Shown: positions 41,184 to 51,199 of the stretch, piece after piece
Position numbering within the stretch: position 1 is the stretch's first letter
Layout of the letters: each line of letters begins with the position of its first letter
Assembly: GCF_019795295.1 (NCBI RefSeq)
Contig: NZ_JAIMCG010000004.1
Coordinates: forward strand, 124,001-188,000
Direction: 5' to 3'
Length of the DNA: 64,000 bases
DNA from: Cupriavidus sp. AU9028
GTDB taxonomy: Bacteria; Pseudomonadota; Gammaproteobacteria; Burkholderiales; Burkholderiaceae
Made by a program: the position numbers and the translations under genes
The notes under the pieces: generated by a model
What the model was told of the DNA's origin: nothing
Databases searched by the model: none
Seen by the model: only the letters and a program-made list of their open reading frames with translations

Positions 41184-44100
41184 AGATCCTCGCCATCCGC
41201 GGGCGCAACCTGGCGTCCCTCGCCGGCGACTTCGAGGTCGATTTCAGCGGCGAGCCGCTGGCGTCGGCTGGGTTGTTCGCCATTTGCGGGCCGACCGGGG
41301 CGGGCAAGAGCACCTTGCTCGACGCGCTGTGCCTGGCGCTGTACGACGCCACTCCGCGCATGGCGCGGGCCCGGGACGCCACCGGCCGCGGCACTGCGCT
41401 GCCGGACGTGGCCGGGGAGACCATCGGCGCGCGCGATACCCGCACGCTGCTGCGCCGGGGCGCCGCCGAGGGCCATGCCGAGGTCGACTTCGTCGGCGGC
41501 GACGGCATCGCCTATCGCGCACGCTGGAGCGTGCGCCGCGCGCGTTCTCGCGCCAGCGGCAAGTTGCAGGACACGCAGATGGCGCTCGCCCGCCTGCCCG
41601 GCGGCGAGCCGGTGGGCGGCGGCCTGAAGTCCGAGGTCAAGCCCGCCATCGTCGAGCGCATCGGCCTGACCTTCGAGCAGTTCACCCGCGCGGTGCTGCT
41701 GGCGCAGAACGAGTTTTTCGCCTTCCTGAAAGCCGATGACGACGAGCGGGCCGAGCTGCTGCAGGCGCTGACCGGCACCGAGCGCTTCGAAGCGATCTCG
41801 CGCCGCGCCCACGAGCGCAACAAGGCCGAGCAGGAGAGGCTGCGCGGCTTGCGCGACCAGCTGGACGCCGATCCGCCGCTCGATGCCGCGACGCGGCTGG
41901 AGATCGAACAGCAGCAGCAGCGGCATGCCGAAGAGGCGGCCGCGCTGGACAGCCGCATGCGCGAGCTCGACGCGTCGGTGTCCTGGCACGAGCGCGACGC
42001 CCAGCTCGCGCATGCCAGCCAGGAGGCCGCGCTTGCCCTGCAGAGCGCCCTGTCCGCGCGTGACGCGGCAGCGCCGCGCCGGTCGCGGCTCGAGTCCGTG
42101 CGGCTGGCGCAGCAGGCGCGGCCGCTGGTGACGGAACTGGACCGGCTTGGCAAACAGGCTGCCGCGGCGCGCGCGGAAGCGGACGCGTCGCGCGCCGCAT
42201 GGCTCGCTGCGCAGCAGGCCGCCGATCTCGCGCAGCAACAGCGGCGGCATGCGCTGGCCGCGCGCGATGCCGCCGCCCAGGCGCAAGCCGCCGCGGCGCC
42301 GCGAATCGCCCGGGCGCGCGAACTGGACACCGTCATCGCCACGCTGTTGCCTGGCCACCGCAACGCACTGGCCGCGCGTAACGACGCTGCCGCAGCGGCC
42401 GCCCAGGCGCGTGCGCGGCTCGACCGCGTGCAAGCGGAGCGGGCGCAGGCGGTGGCTGCGTTGGGCGCGACCCAGCAATGGCTGGACCAGCATGCCAGCC
42501 TTGCGGCGCTCGGCTCGCAATGGCTGCGCTGGGAACAGGCCCTGCACCAGGCCGCGTCATGGCATGGCGCGCATGGCCGCCTCACGGCAGAGATCGCGCG
42601 ACACACCGCGGCGCTCGGCGCTGCGCGGCCCCGGCTCGCGCAGGCGGAACAGGCACTGGGCGAAGCCGTCGCCGCCCTCGAGCCCGCACAGGAGCAATGC
42701 CAGCGCTGGCGGGACGAACTGGCGGCGCAGGATCGCGATGCCATCGCGGCGCGGCTGCAGGCGGCCCGGCACCAGTCGGCGGCGCTGCAGCGGGCCGAGC
42801 AGTTGCTGCTGGCCCTGTGGCGCGCCGAGCAGGGCCTCGCGGAATTGCGGCAGCACACGGACCGCGTGCAGGCGCGCCATCGTGAATGCCTGTCGCGGCT
42901 GGAGCAACACCGGGTGCAGCGCCCGGCCGCCGAGCAGGCGCGGGACAGCGCCGAGCGCGCGTGGCGGCTCGCCGCCGCGGCCTGTCACGAGAGCGTCGAA
43001 ACCCTGCGCAACGCGCTGGAGCCCGACGCACCCTGCCCGGTCTGCGGCGCCACCTCGCATCCGTACGCCGGGGACGCCGCGCAGCCCTTGCGCAAGGTGC
43101 TCGACGCCCTGGAGCAGGACTACCACCGCTGTGCGCAGGCGCTCGCGGCGCTCGATGCGGCCGGGCACGGGGACCGTGCCACGGCCGCCGCGCTGCAGGA
43201 GGAGCTCGACATGCTGCGCGCGCGCGAAGCCAGCCTGCAGGGCGAGCGCGACGCCGCTGCCGCGGCCTGGCAAGCCCATCCGCTGGCAGCCAGTGTGGCC
43301 GCTCAGTCCGAACTCTGGGCCGACCTCGACGAATGCAGGCTGCGCCTGGCGCAGCTGTCCGAAGCGGCTGCCGCGGAGGAGCGGCAGGCCGCCGCCGACG
43401 ACGCCGCAGTGCGCGCGCTAGATCTGCGGCTGCAACAGGCGATGGCCGAACTGGAGCGGCTGCGCGCGGCCCGGCAGCTCGCGCAAGACCGCCGCGAGCA
43501 GCTTCACGGCGAATTGGCGCAGATCGAGTCGCGCCAGAGCGCAGCGAGCGAACAGCAGCAGACCCTGGCGGCAAGCATCGACGGCGCGCTGATCAGCCTC
43601 GACGATGGCGCGCTGGGCGCCGCCCGTCTCGCGCTTCTCGCCAGCAGGGACCCGCACGCCCGCTGGCAGGACGCCTGGTCGGCAGACCCGGCTGCGTTCG
43701 CCGCGCACTGTGCGCAACTGGCCGGCCAGTGGAACGACACGACACGCGAGCACGAAGCCCTGCGTCAGCGCGTGACCACGGCGGACCAGGCAATCGCGGC
43801 AGCGACCGACGCGCTGCAAGGCGCGCTCCAGCAGCAACAGCGTGCGGCCGATGCGTTCGCCACACAGGACCGCGAGCTGGCGGGCAAGCGTGCGTTGCGC
43901 GACGCGGTCTTCACCGATCCGCGCGACCGCGAGCGCAGCGTCGATGCAATCGCTGCACAACTGGAAGCCGCAATGTCCGGCGCAGCGGCTGCCGTCGAGC
44001 GAGCCGACGCGGCGTGCCAACAGGCTGCGCAGCGCATCGCCAGCGAAGCGGCACGGTTCGAGCGCGCCGAAGAGACGACGGTGCGCGTGCAGCAGGATCA

Positions 44101-45085
44101 GCTTGCCGCGCGCGCGCAACTCGATGCCTGGCTGGAACGGCAGGCGCTGCAGGAGCCGGCGCTGCGCGAACTGCTGGCCATCGGCATGGAACAAGTTGCG
44201 CAGGAGGAGGAAGCCTTGCGCGCGCTCGAGCGCGACGTCGACGCCTGCGGCGCGCTTGCCGCGGCCCGGCAAGCCGAGCGGCAGCGATGGCAGGAACAGC
44301 GGCCGGTGCTATCGGCAGAAGCGCAGGAGTGCATCGAAGCCTGGACGGCAGGAAACACCGAAGTCATCACCGAAGCCACAGCGCCGTGCGCAAGCCACGC
44401 CGACGCTGTGCGCAGCGAAGCGCTGCGCGACGCCCTTGCCCACATGCGGCAGCAGCGCGACATGGTCGGCAAGGCGCAGGCCGAAGCGAGCTTTGCCCTG
44501 CGCCGCGACGATGAGCGCCGCCAGCAGGGCGCGGCACTGCTCGAACGCATCGAGCGGCAGGAAAACGAGGCACGGATCTGGCAGGTCATGCACGAGCTGA
44601 TCGGCTCGGCGGACGGCAAGAAATTCCGCAACCATGCCCAGCAGATGACGCTGGACATCCTGCTCGGTTATGCCAACCGGCACCTTGCCACGCTGTCGCG
44701 GCGCTACCGCATGGAGCGGCTGCCCGACAGCCTTGGCCTGCTGGTGGTCGATCAGGACATGGGCGACGAAGCCCGCTCCGTCCATTCGCTGTCGGGCGGC
44801 GAATCGTTCCTGGTGTCGCTGTCGCTGGCGCTCGGTCTGGCCTCGCTGTCGTCGCACCGGGTGCGGGTCGAATCGCTGTTCATCGACGAGGGCTTCGGCA
44901 GCCTGGACAGCGATACGCTGCGCGTCGCGATGGATGCGCTCGACAATCTGCAGTCCCAGGGACGCAAGGTCGGCGTGATTTCGCATGTGCACGAAATGAC
45001 CGAGCGCATCGGCACGCGTATCGAGTTGCGGCGGCTCGCCGGGGGCCAGAGCCGGATCGCGGTGACGGGCGGCGAACCTGCCTGA
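41180..45085 (+). CDS. sbcC: Exonuclease subunit SbcC (Rad50-like SMC ATPase)
   Basis: 1301 aa, rather long for SbcC (E. coli 1048). Walker A GPTGAGKSTLLDALC is near residue 36. Two very long Ala/Gln/Arg-rich coiled coils flank the zinc hook CPVC (Cys619, Cys622). The C-terminal head has the LSGGESFLVSLSLALGLA signature, Walker B ESLFIDEGFGSLD and the D-loop. The chain ends soon after the switch region SHVHEMTERIG. The extra length lies in the coiled coils. It works with SbcD. Codon use is like the flanks. Confidence 0.95.
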   Translation: MKILAIRGRNLASLAGDFEVDFSGEPLASAGLFAICGPTGAGKSTLLDALCLALYDATPRMARARDATGRGTALPDVAGETIGARDTRTLLRRGAAEGHAEVDFVGGDGIAYRARWSVRRARSRASGKLQDTQMALARLPGGEPVGGGLKSEVKPAIVERIGLTFEQFTRAVLLAQNEFFAFLKADDDERAELLQALTGTERFEAISRRAHERNKAEQERLRGLRDQLDADPPLDAATRLEIEQQQQRHAEEAAALDSRMRELDASVSWHERDAQLAHASQEAALALQSALSARDAAAPRRSRLESVRLAQQARPLVTELDRLGKQAAAARAEADASRAAWLAAQQAADLAQQQRRHALAARDAAAQAQAAAAPRIARARELDTVIATLLPGHRNALAARNDAAAAAAQARARLDRVQAERAQAVAALGATQQWLDQHASLAALGSQWLRWEQALHQAASWHGAHGRLTAEIARHTAALGAARPRLAQAEQALGEAVAALEPAQEQCQRWRDELAAQDRDAIAARLQAARHQSAALQRAEQLLLALWRAEQGLAELRQHTDRVQARHRECLSRLEQHRVQRPAAEQARDSAERAWRLAAAACHESVETLRNALEPDAPCPVCGATSHPYAGDAAQPLRKVLDALEQDYHRCAQALAALDAAGHGDRATAAALQEELDMLRAREASLQGERDAAAAAWQAHPLAASVAAQSELWADLDECRLRLAQLSEAAAAEERQAAADDAAVRALDLRLQQAMAELERLRAARQLAQDRREQLHGELAQIESRQSAASEQQQTLAASIDGALISLDDGALGAARLALLASRDPHARWQDAWSADPAAFAAHCAQLAGQWNDTTREHEALRQRVTTADQAIAAATDALQGALQQQQRAADAFATQDRELAGKRALRDAVFTDPRDRERSVDAIAAQLEAAMSGAAAAVERADAACQQAAQRIASEAARFERAEETTVRVQQDQLAARAQLDAWLERQALQEPALRELLAIGMEQVAQEEEALRALERDVDACGALAAARQAERQRWQEQRPVLSAEAQECIEAWTAGNTEVITEATAPCASHADAVRSEALRDALAHMRQQRDMVGKAQAEASFALRRDDERRQQGAALLERIERQENEARIWQVMHELIGSADGKKFRNHAQQMTLDILLGYANRHLATLSRRYRMERLPDSLGLLVVDQDMGDEARSVHSLSGGESFLVSLSLALGLASLSSHRVRVESLFIDEGFGSLDSDTLRVAMDALDNLQSQGRKVGVISHVHEMTERIGTRIELRRLAGGQSRIAVTGGEPA

Positions 45086-45203
45086 CCGCGCCCGCGCCGG
45101 ACAGCGGCGCGATGCGCGCCTTTCGGCAAGCTTTCGTCAACCGGCCGTGGGCCCATCCACTGGTCGCGCCCGTGGATTTACCGTTCGCATGTCAGGACAA
45201 TGC

Positions 45204-45245
45204 GGCGAAAAACCCGCACGGGCGTTCGTTTTTGCGGTTTTCGCC
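45204..45245. repeat. Inverted repeat after sbcC
   Basis: GGCGAAAA (45204-45211) and TTTTCGCC (45238-45245) form an eight-base inverted repeat whose loop holds a short CCCG/CGGG stem and a TTTTT run. It may end sbcDC transcription but the geometry is unusual. Confidence 0.4.
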
Positions 45246-45287
45246 TTCGTTCGCGTCAGACGCCGCCCGGTGCACAGGCCGGATATC

Positions 45288-45312
45288 GGGGTTACCCTAG
45301 TGCGGTAACCCC
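45288..45312. promoter_or_regulatory. Inverted repeat in front of the KgtP-like gene
   Basis: GGGGTTACC-N7-GGTAACCCC, nine-base perfect arms, 48 bases before the ATG at 45361. It could be a dimer binding site or a leader hairpin. The gap 45086-45360 otherwise holds only the inverted repeat at 45204. Confidence 0.55.
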
Positions 45313-45360
45313 TCCGCCTGCCCAGGGCCGGCGGCACAACAACGATTCGAGCGATCTCTC

Positions 45361-46674
45361 ATGACACAAGTGAACAGCCCCAGCCTTGGCAGCGGCCAGG
45401 CGGCGGCGGATGACAGCCGTAAACGCGTCTTCGCCATCGTTGCCGCCTCGTCCGGTAATCTCGTCGAGTGGTTCGACTTCTACATCTACGCGTTCTGCGC
45501 GATCTACTTCGCGCATTCGTTCTTCCCGCAGTCCAATCCCACGGTCCAGCTGCTCAATACCGCCGGCGTATTCGCCGCCGGCTTCCTGATGCGTCCGATC
45601 GGCGGCTGGATTTTCGGCCGCATCGCGGACCGGCACGGCCGGAAGAATTCGCTGCTGATCTCGGTGGTCATGATGTGCACCGGGTCGCTGATGATTGCGT
45701 GCTTGCCGACCTACGACAGCATCGGCGCCTGGGCGCCCGCGCTGCTGCTGCTTGCGCGCCTGCTGCAGGGGCTGTCGGTCGGTGGCGAATACGGCACCAC
45801 TGCCACCTACATGAGCGAGGTCGCGCTGCGCGGCCGGCGCGGGTTCTTCTCCTCCTTCCAGTACGTCACGCTGATCGGCGGGCAGTTGCTCGCGGTACTG
45901 GTGGTGGTCATCCTGCAGCAGATCTATACCGAGCAGGAACTGCGCACCTGGGCCTGGCGCATCCCCTTCGTGATCGGCGCGATCACCGCGATCGTCGCGC
46001 TGCTGCTGCGCCGCACGCTGCAGGAAACGTCGAACGCCTCGACCCGTGCCAGCAAGGAGGCGGGCAGCGTGGTCGCGCTGCTGCGCGACCACCGCGCCGC
46101 CTTCCTGACGGTGCTGGGCTATACCGCGGGCGGCTCGCTGATCTTCTACACCTTCACCACGTACATGCAGAAGTACCTGGTCAATACCGCCGGCATGCCG
46201 GTCAAGACCGCCAGCTACGTGATGACGGGGGCGCTGTTCGTCTACATGTGCATGCAGCCGGTGTTCGGCGCGCTGTCGGACCGCATCGGCCGCCGTACCA
46301 ACATGATGCTGTTCGGCGCGCTCGGCGCGCTGATTACGGTGCCGGTGCTGACTGCGCTGCACGTGGTCACCAGCCCGATCCTCGCCTTCGTGCTGATCGT
46401 CTTTGCCCTGGCGGTGGTCAGTCTCTATACGTCGATCAGCGGCATCGTCAAGGCCGAGATGTTCCCGCCGGAAGTGCGCGCACTCGGCGTGGGGCTGGCC
46501 TATGCGATCGCCAATGCCGTGTTCGGCGGCTCGGCCGAGTACGTCGCCCTGGGCCTGAAGTCGCTGGGACACGAGAGCGCGTTCTACTGGTATGTCACCG
46601 TGATGATGGTGGTCGCCTTCCTCGTCAGCACCCGGCTGCCGAAGCAGGCGAAGTACCTGCATCACGAGCCGTGA
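45361..46674 (+). CDS. MFS metabolite:H+ symporter, KgtP-like
   Basis: 437-aa MFS permease with 12 membrane segments, of the metabolite:H+ symporter branch (alpha-ketoglutarate permease KgtP, proline/betaine ProP, citrate). [20 protein letters not shown] at TM1, [20 protein letters not shown] at loop 2-3 and [22 protein letters not shown] at TM4 are branch hallmarks. The TM1 run resembles KgtP most. A dicarboxylate or alpha-keto acid is the likely substrate. It ends at a long palindrome shared with the convergent lipoprotein gene. Confidence 0.85.
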   Translation: MTQVNSPSLGSGQAAADDSRKRVFAIVAASSGNLVEWFDFYIYAFCAIYFAHSFFPQSNPTVQLLNTAGVFAAGFLMRPIGGWIFGRIADRHGRKNSLLISVVMMCTGSLMIACLPTYDSIGAWAPALLLLARLLQGLSVGGEYGTTATYMSEVALRGRRGFFSSFQYVTLIGGQLLAVLVVVILQQIYTEQELRTWAWRIPFVIGAITAIVALLLRRTLQETSNASTRASKEAGSVVALLRDHRAAFLTVLGYTAGGSLIFYTFTTYMQKYLVNTAGMPVKTASYVMTGALFVYMCMQPVFGALSDRIGRRTNMMLFGALGALITVPVLTALHVVTSPILAFVLIVFALAVVSLYTSISGIVKAEMFPPEVRALGVGLAYAIANAVFGGSAEYVALGLKSLGHESAFYWYVTVMMVVAFLVSTRLPKQAKYLHHEP

Positions 46675-46680
46675 GCCGGG

Positions 46681-46710
46681 CGAGGGGCCGGCGCATGCGC
46701 CGGCCCCTCG
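46681..46710. terminator. 30-base perfect palindrome between convergent genes
   Basis: Bases 46681-46710 are fully self-complementary (outer CGAGGGGCC, centre GCATGC). It sits six bases after the KgtP-like stop and seven before the lipoprotein stop, so it can act as a bidirectional terminator, though no T-run follows on either side. Confidence 0.6.
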
Positions 46711-46717
46711 GTGGCCC

Positions 46718-48385
46718 TCATCGGCATTGGAAGTTTGCCGCCTCGTCCGTGCTGCCGCTGCCGACATAGACCGCGCGACGGGGATACGGGCATAGCGGCC
46801 GGGTTCGCGTCACGACGTCGTCGGTGACGGTGGATGCGACGATCCGGTCGGGTGCCCTGCCCTGCGTGACCCAGGCATCGAGCGCCTCGAGGATGTCGTG
46901 GCCGGCGTCCACCACCGGCGCCGCCGTGTCGCCATTGCCGAACTGCGTCGGCCCCGGGCCACCCGAGCAATGCCCCATGCCGGGCACCAGGTACAGCCGG
47001 AAGAAGGCGTCCATCTCCCCCTGCGATCCCTGCGCCTGCCGCACCCGCTCGAAGTAGCCGATCGTATCCACCGCGTTGACCACCGGGTCCTGCCAGCCGT
47101 TGTAGACCAGCAGCTTGCCGCCGCTGGCCTTGAAGGCCGACAGGTCGGTGCTGTTCTGGTCCACCAGCGTGCCCACCCTGGCATCGGCATAGGCCAGGTC
47201 ACGGTCGAAATCGAACGTCCACCAGTTCCACTGCGGATTGTCGAAGACCCAGTAGCGCCAGAAGTCGGCGCGGGTCGGTTCCGTCGTGCCCCAGTAGGTA
47301 TTCCATCCCACCGGGTTGGTGCCGACCGTGAACAGCGCCTCGCTGGTCTTTGGCCAGCCCGGGTAGACCTGCTCGCCGGTGCGTGGGTTGCGCGGCCCGG
47401 CATACATCGCTTCCAGTGCCGACACCTGCTCCGCGGTCAGGCAGTCCGGCGCATCGGCGCCGGTGCATTGCAACGATGCCGGCGCGAAGCGGCACTGGCG
47501 CGGGTCGTCCACCAGCCCGTCCGTCACGCCGTCGTCCGCATCGCAGGCGGCCACCGCGGCCTGCGTCACCATCGGCAGCTTGCTGGCCGGGATGATCGGC
47601 GTGGTGTTGTCGTTGCGGCGATGGTTGGCGAGGAACTGCCAGAGGAAGCCGGCATTGAGCCGCACCCGGTTGTTGCCGGGCGCGCCCGCGATGATGCCGT
47701 CGAAGTCGTCGGGGTAGCGCTGCGCCTCGGCGTAGCCCTGATGCCCGCCGGTGGAGCAGCCGTAGAAGTACGATCGGTCGATCGGGCGCGCATGCATCTC
47801 GCTGACCAGCCGCTTGGCCGGCACCGTGATGGCATGGATCGAGCGCGTGCCCCAGTCGACGATCTTCTCCGGATGCCCGACGCCGAACAGCAGGTCGTTC
47901 GGATTGCTGGTCTGGTGGCCGGTGTCGCCGCTGACGGTCGCATAGCCGCGCGCCAGGCCCATCGCCATGGCACGGTAGCCCAGTGCCGGGCTGTAGCCGC
48001 CGTTGCCGGCGACCATCAGCTTGCCGTTCCAGCGGGGAGCCGGCGGAATCCAGACTTCGAAGCGGATCTCCGAATCGCTGGTGGGTCTCGCCACGGCCTG
48101 CACCCGGCAGAACGACTCCACCTGCAAGGTGGTGCCGCTGGCCGGCGCGAAGCTGCCGGCCGGCACCTCGGCGGCGGCGGTTACCGTGGCGCCGTCCAGC
48201 ACCGCGCGCGCCATCTGGCCGCAGTCGAGCGGCTGCTGGGCCGTCGGCGGCGGTTCGGGCGGCGGCGCGTGAGCGCCATCGTCATCGTCGTCGCCACCGC
48301 AGCCCGCGAGCAGCAGCGCCGCGGCGACGGGGGTCAGGGTCAGCGCCAGCCTGCGGCGCCTGGACTGCAGAAGATCGCGGTGCAT
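46718..48385 (-). CDS. Tannase/feruloyl-esterase family lipoprotein hydrolase
   Basis: 555 aa. A signal peptide ends in LLLAGC (lipobox); right after the lipidated Cys come GG and five Asp, then a Pro-rich linker. The tannase/feruloyl esterase domain (about 60-550) shows the nucleophile FYGCSTGGHQGYAEAQRYPDD (Ser ~205), DFDGIIAGAPGNN, the acid in LVYNGWQDPVV and the His in VPGMGHCSGGPG. Paired cysteines for the CS-D-HC bridge (Cys before Ser, Cys after His) are present. Such enzymes cleave phenolic or aromatic esters. Anchoring to the outer membrane is likely. It precedes no gene; the next upstream gene is another lipoprotein hydrolase. Confidence 0.87.
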   Translation of the reverse strand: MHRDLLQSRRRRLALTLTPVAAALLLAGCGGDDDDDGAHAPPPEPPPTAQQPLDCGQMARAVLDGATVTAAAEVPAGSFAPASGTTLQVESFCRVQAVARPTSDSEIRFEVWIPPAPRWNGKLMVAGNGGYSPALGYRAMAMGLARGYATVSGDTGHQTSNPNDLLFGVGHPEKIVDWGTRSIHAITVPAKRLVSEMHARPIDRSYFYGCSTGGHQGYAEAQRYPDDFDGIIAGAPGNNRVRLNAGFLWQFLANHRRNDNTTPIIPASKLPMVTQAAVAACDADDGVTDGLVDDPRQCRFAPASLQCTGADAPDCLTAEQVSALEAMYAGPRNPRTGEQVYPGWPKTSEALFTVGTNPVGWNTYWGTTEPTRADFWRYWVFDNPQWNWWTFDFDRDLAYADARVGTLVDQNSTDLSAFKASGGKLLVYNGWQDPVVNAVDTIGYFERVRQAQGSQGEMDAFFRLYLVPGMGHCSGGPGPTQFGNGDTAAPVVDAGHDILEALDAWVTQGRAPDRIVASTVTDDVVTRTRPLCPYPRRAVYVGSGSTDEAANFQCR

Positions 48386-48401
48386 GCTCGCCTCCCCTCG
48401 A

Positions 48402-50588
48402 TCAAGGCAGGATCGGATTGGCCTGCGCCCGCGCCACCGCCCGTTCGGCGTCGGCCGGCAGCAGGAAGCGCTGGGCCACCAGCGACGTGGCCGCGGTGCG
48501 CAGCTTGTCCAGATAGACCGCTTGCGTGCCGTACAGCGACTCCAGTGACGGCCGCTGGTCGCCCGCGGCGATGCGCGCTGCCTCGGTGCGGTGGAACGGA
48601 ATATAGCTGCCGCTCAGGTTGACCAGATCGACAATCCCCGGCGTCGCCACATAGTTGAACTCGAGGCTGGTTCCCAGCGGCACCTGCACGTCCAGCGACT
48701 GGATGCCCGAGCGCGAGAGCCCGGTCTGCGGATCGAGTTGCGGCACCAGGATGGCGTAGTCGCGCCCCATGTACGAGGGCGGCAACTGCGTCGGAATGCC
48801 GGACTCGTCCTCGGGCCGGTACTGCGGGCCGAAATCGAGCAGCGGGAAGCCGTTGTAGCGCGCGAGGTACTGGAAGTCGGGAATGGGAACCGGTCCGCCC
48901 GCCCCTTCCCACGTCACGCCGCGCATCACGGGCACCGTGAGCTGGTCGGGCCGCACCAGGGTTCCGTCGGCAAGACGCGGCACCTGGCTGTCCGGCGGCG
49001 GGACATCCCGTGCGACCCAGTCCTCCAGCGCCACGAACAGTGCGCGGAAGGTATCGGCGAAATCGATCATCGAGCCGGCGGGATAGACGGTGGCCGCCGG
49101 GTTGTAATTGATCTGCGCCGACTTGCCGCCGTGCTGCGTGCTGCCGTAGTAGTAGATGCGCGCGTTCTCTGGCTGGTCCAGGTCGCGGAAGCCCCAGGCG
49201 TCGGTCAGCACCGGCGAGCCCTGCAACTGCCAGAACTCGGTACCGGACAGGCCGAGGAAGAAGCGCGGGCAGGTCTGCGTTTCGGTACAGCGCTTCATCA
49301 CGCCGCCGCTGCGTCCGGCCACGTCGTCGCGGTAGTCCGCGGCAAGCCCGCGCGGCGCGGTCTGCCCGAAGGCGCGATGATCGGTGCGCAGGCCGCCGCC
49401 GCCGCCCGGCACGGCGAAGCGCGTATTGATATTGGTCTGCCGCGCGGCAACATGGGCGAAGATGCCGTCGAACACCTTGCCGCCCGCCAGCGAGGCATTG
49501 AATCCGAGATGCAGGAAGGTCTTCATCGCATTGCCGGACTGCGAGGTGCCCTGCCCGATCGCATGGCGGATCGCACCGGCGATCGGATTGGGCGTGCCGG
49601 CGCGGTCCGCCGCTTCCTTGCGGAAGAAGGTCACCGTGTCGCGCAGCGCTGCCAGCCCGACGCCCATCACCTTGGGGTCCTTGGCCACATAGGTCAGCTC
49701 GTACAGCTGGCCCGGCACGAAACCGCCCTTCAGGCAGACCTTCGTCCCATCCGGCCGTCCCGGGAACGGCGCGCCGGTGCCGCCGCAATCGGCGAACTTC
49801 CAGTCACTGGGCGGAATCGCGATGCGCGGGTCAGTCTCGTTGACGCGCCGCGTCAAGGAATAGCCGGCTTGCGTGTTGTCCAGGCTGGCCGGTTCGTAGG
49901 GAATCATCGATCCGTTGAACACGCCGCCCGGCAGGCTCATGGTGGAAGTTGGCGCGTTGGGGATCAGCTCGGTGGCATAGGGGCCGGTGATCGAGCTGCC
50001 ATCCTTGTTGCGGGCGACCGGCACGGTCAGCGTCAGCCGGGCCGGCGAGCTCTTGGGCACGTCGCCCTGCCAGGCCGCGAACAGGAAGACATAGCCGCGC
50101 TCGAAATAGACCGCGTCGCCGGGCACCTGCGCCGGGTTCGGCATGGTGAGGATATTGCCGCGATTGGGAGCGTCGTAACGCAGGATGCCGCCCGCCTTGC
50201 CCATGTCCTTGGGCTTGAGCATCACGAACTCGGTCTTGTAGTCGACCAGGCCGCGCGCGTTGACCGGCGCGAGCTCCAGGTCCTGGATCACCGCGTTGCG
50301 CGGGTCCTTCGGATCGATCTCGCCGGCGATCGAGCCGGTGACCCGTTCGTATTGCCCGACGCTGCCGAAGCTGCCCGGGAAATCCTCGCGAGCGTCGATC
50401 GTCAGCGTGATCCCGGGCTTCGCGGCCGGCGCCTGGCCGCCGCCTCCTCCGCCCCCGCCGCTGGTCGGCGGCGGCGTGGAGGGGCCGTCATCATCGTCGC
50501 TGCCGCATGCCGCAGCCAGCGCCATCACGGCGCATGCGATACCGAGGGCACGTGCCGTCCGGCCGCGCCCAAAACGCGTTGTCTCCAT
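48402..50588 (-). CDS. Large lipoprotein with alpha/beta-hydrolase domain
   Basis: 728 aa. Signal peptide and lipobox (LAAAC) are followed by GS, four Asp and a Thr/Pro/Gly-rich linker with eight consecutive Gly. The rest resembles the alpha/beta hydrolase domain-containing group (Abhydrolase_10-like): GILRYDAPNRGN near the start, GTSQSGNAMKTFLHLGFN holding a G-x-S-x-G-N nucleophile near residue 350, and YYGSTQHGGKSAQ later. Substrate unknown. It lies 16 bases upstream of the tannase-like gene and shares the same Asp-rich start, so both are likely one operon of surface or outer-membrane esterases. Confidence 0.78.
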   Translation of the reverse strand: METTRFGRGRTARALGIACAVMALAAACGSDDDDGPSTPPPTSGGGGGGGGQAPAAKPGITLTIDAREDFPGSFGSVGQYERVTGSIAGEIDPKDPRNAVIQDLELAPVNARGLVDYKTEFVMLKPKDMGKAGGILRYDAPNRGNILTMPNPAQVPGDAVYFERGYVFLFAAWQGDVPKSSPARLTLTVPVARNKDGSSITGPYATELIPNAPTSTMSLPGGVFNGSMIPYEPASLDNTQAGYSLTRRVNETDPRIAIPPSDWKFADCGGTGAPFPGRPDGTKVCLKGGFVPGQLYELTYVAKDPKVMGVGLAALRDTVTFFRKEAADRAGTPNPIAGAIRHAIGQGTSQSGNAMKTFLHLGFNASLAGGKVFDGIFAHVAARQTNINTRFAVPGGGGGLRTDHRAFGQTAPRGLAADYRDDVAGRSGGVMKRCTETQTCPRFFLGLSGTEFWQLQGSPVLTDAWGFRDLDQPENARIYYYGSTQHGGKSAQINYNPAATVYPAGSMIDFADTFRALFVALEDWVARDVPPPDSQVPRLADGTLVRPDQLTVPVMRGVTWEGAGGPVPIPDFQYLARYNGFPLLDFGPQYRPEDESGIPTQLPPSYMGRDYAILVPQLDPQTGLSRSGIQSLDVQVPLGTSLEFNYVATPGIVDLVNLSGSYIPFHRTEAARIAAGDQRPSLESLYGTQAVYLDKLRTAATSLVAQRFLLPADAERAVARAQANPILP

Positions 50589-50854
50589 TCTCTTCGCTCC
50601 TGCTCCGGTGGACCGCCCACTGACGAGGCGTTGGCGCGAAGTCTAGGAAGCGGATTGCGCGAGGGGAAATGGATAATCTCGATGGATTCTGCGGGTTTTC
50701 AGCGCAATCGTCTGATGGAGCAGATTCCCGCCGAGGCGCAGCGCCCCTACAGCAACGTAGCGGTGCTGGCGCGCCCCGCGGCAACAAACAGTGTCAGCGA
50801 ACCTGTGGCGCCGCGCCGTGTCCTACCGGATTGGAACGACAAGGAGGTAACACC

Positions 50855-51172
50855 ATGGATTGTCCTGTTTGCCCGCAAACCACACTGGTGATGTCAGAGC
50901 GCCAGGGTGTCGAGATCGACTATTGCCCGAAGTGCCGGGGCGTGTGGCTGGATCGTGGCGAGCTCGACAAGATCCTCGAGCGTGCCGCTGCCGAACAGGC
51001 GCCCGTGGCGCAGGCCGCACCGAACCAGGCGCCTGCCCAGCCGGCGGCGCGTCCCTACGATCCTGGCCATGGCGGTGGATATCGCGGGGACGACCGCTAC
51101 CGGAATGACGACCGCTACCGCGAGCAAAAGCACTACCGCAAGAAGAGCATCTGGCACGAGCTGTTCGACTGA
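50855..51172 (+). CDS. zf-TFIIB zinc-ribbon protein
   Basis: 105 aa. The zinc ribbon has Cys3, Cys6, Cys24 and Cys27 (MDCPVC and YCPKCRGVWLDRGELDKILE), matching the zf-TFIIB family (DUF2229/COG3809 type). The C-terminal half is Ala/Pro/Gln-rich, then has an Arg/Tyr/Asp repeat (DDRYRNDDRYRE) and ends KKSIWHELFD. AAGGAGG lies seven bases before the ATG. A tail with basic and aromatic residues suggests protein or nucleic-acid binding; function is unknown. Confidence 0.82.
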   Translation: MDCPVCPQTTLVMSERQGVEIDYCPKCRGVWLDRGELDKILERAAAEQAPVAQAAPNQAPAQPAARPYDPGHGGGYRGDDRYRNDDRYREQKHYRKKSIWHELFD

Positions 51173-51199
51173 GCGCACACCCCGTGCCGGGTGCAGCGA

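Noticed and set aside
48591-50891. 766-codon + strand frame over the large lipoprotein gene
   Set aside because: Antisense shadow; the - strand has signal peptide, lipobox and nucleophile motif.
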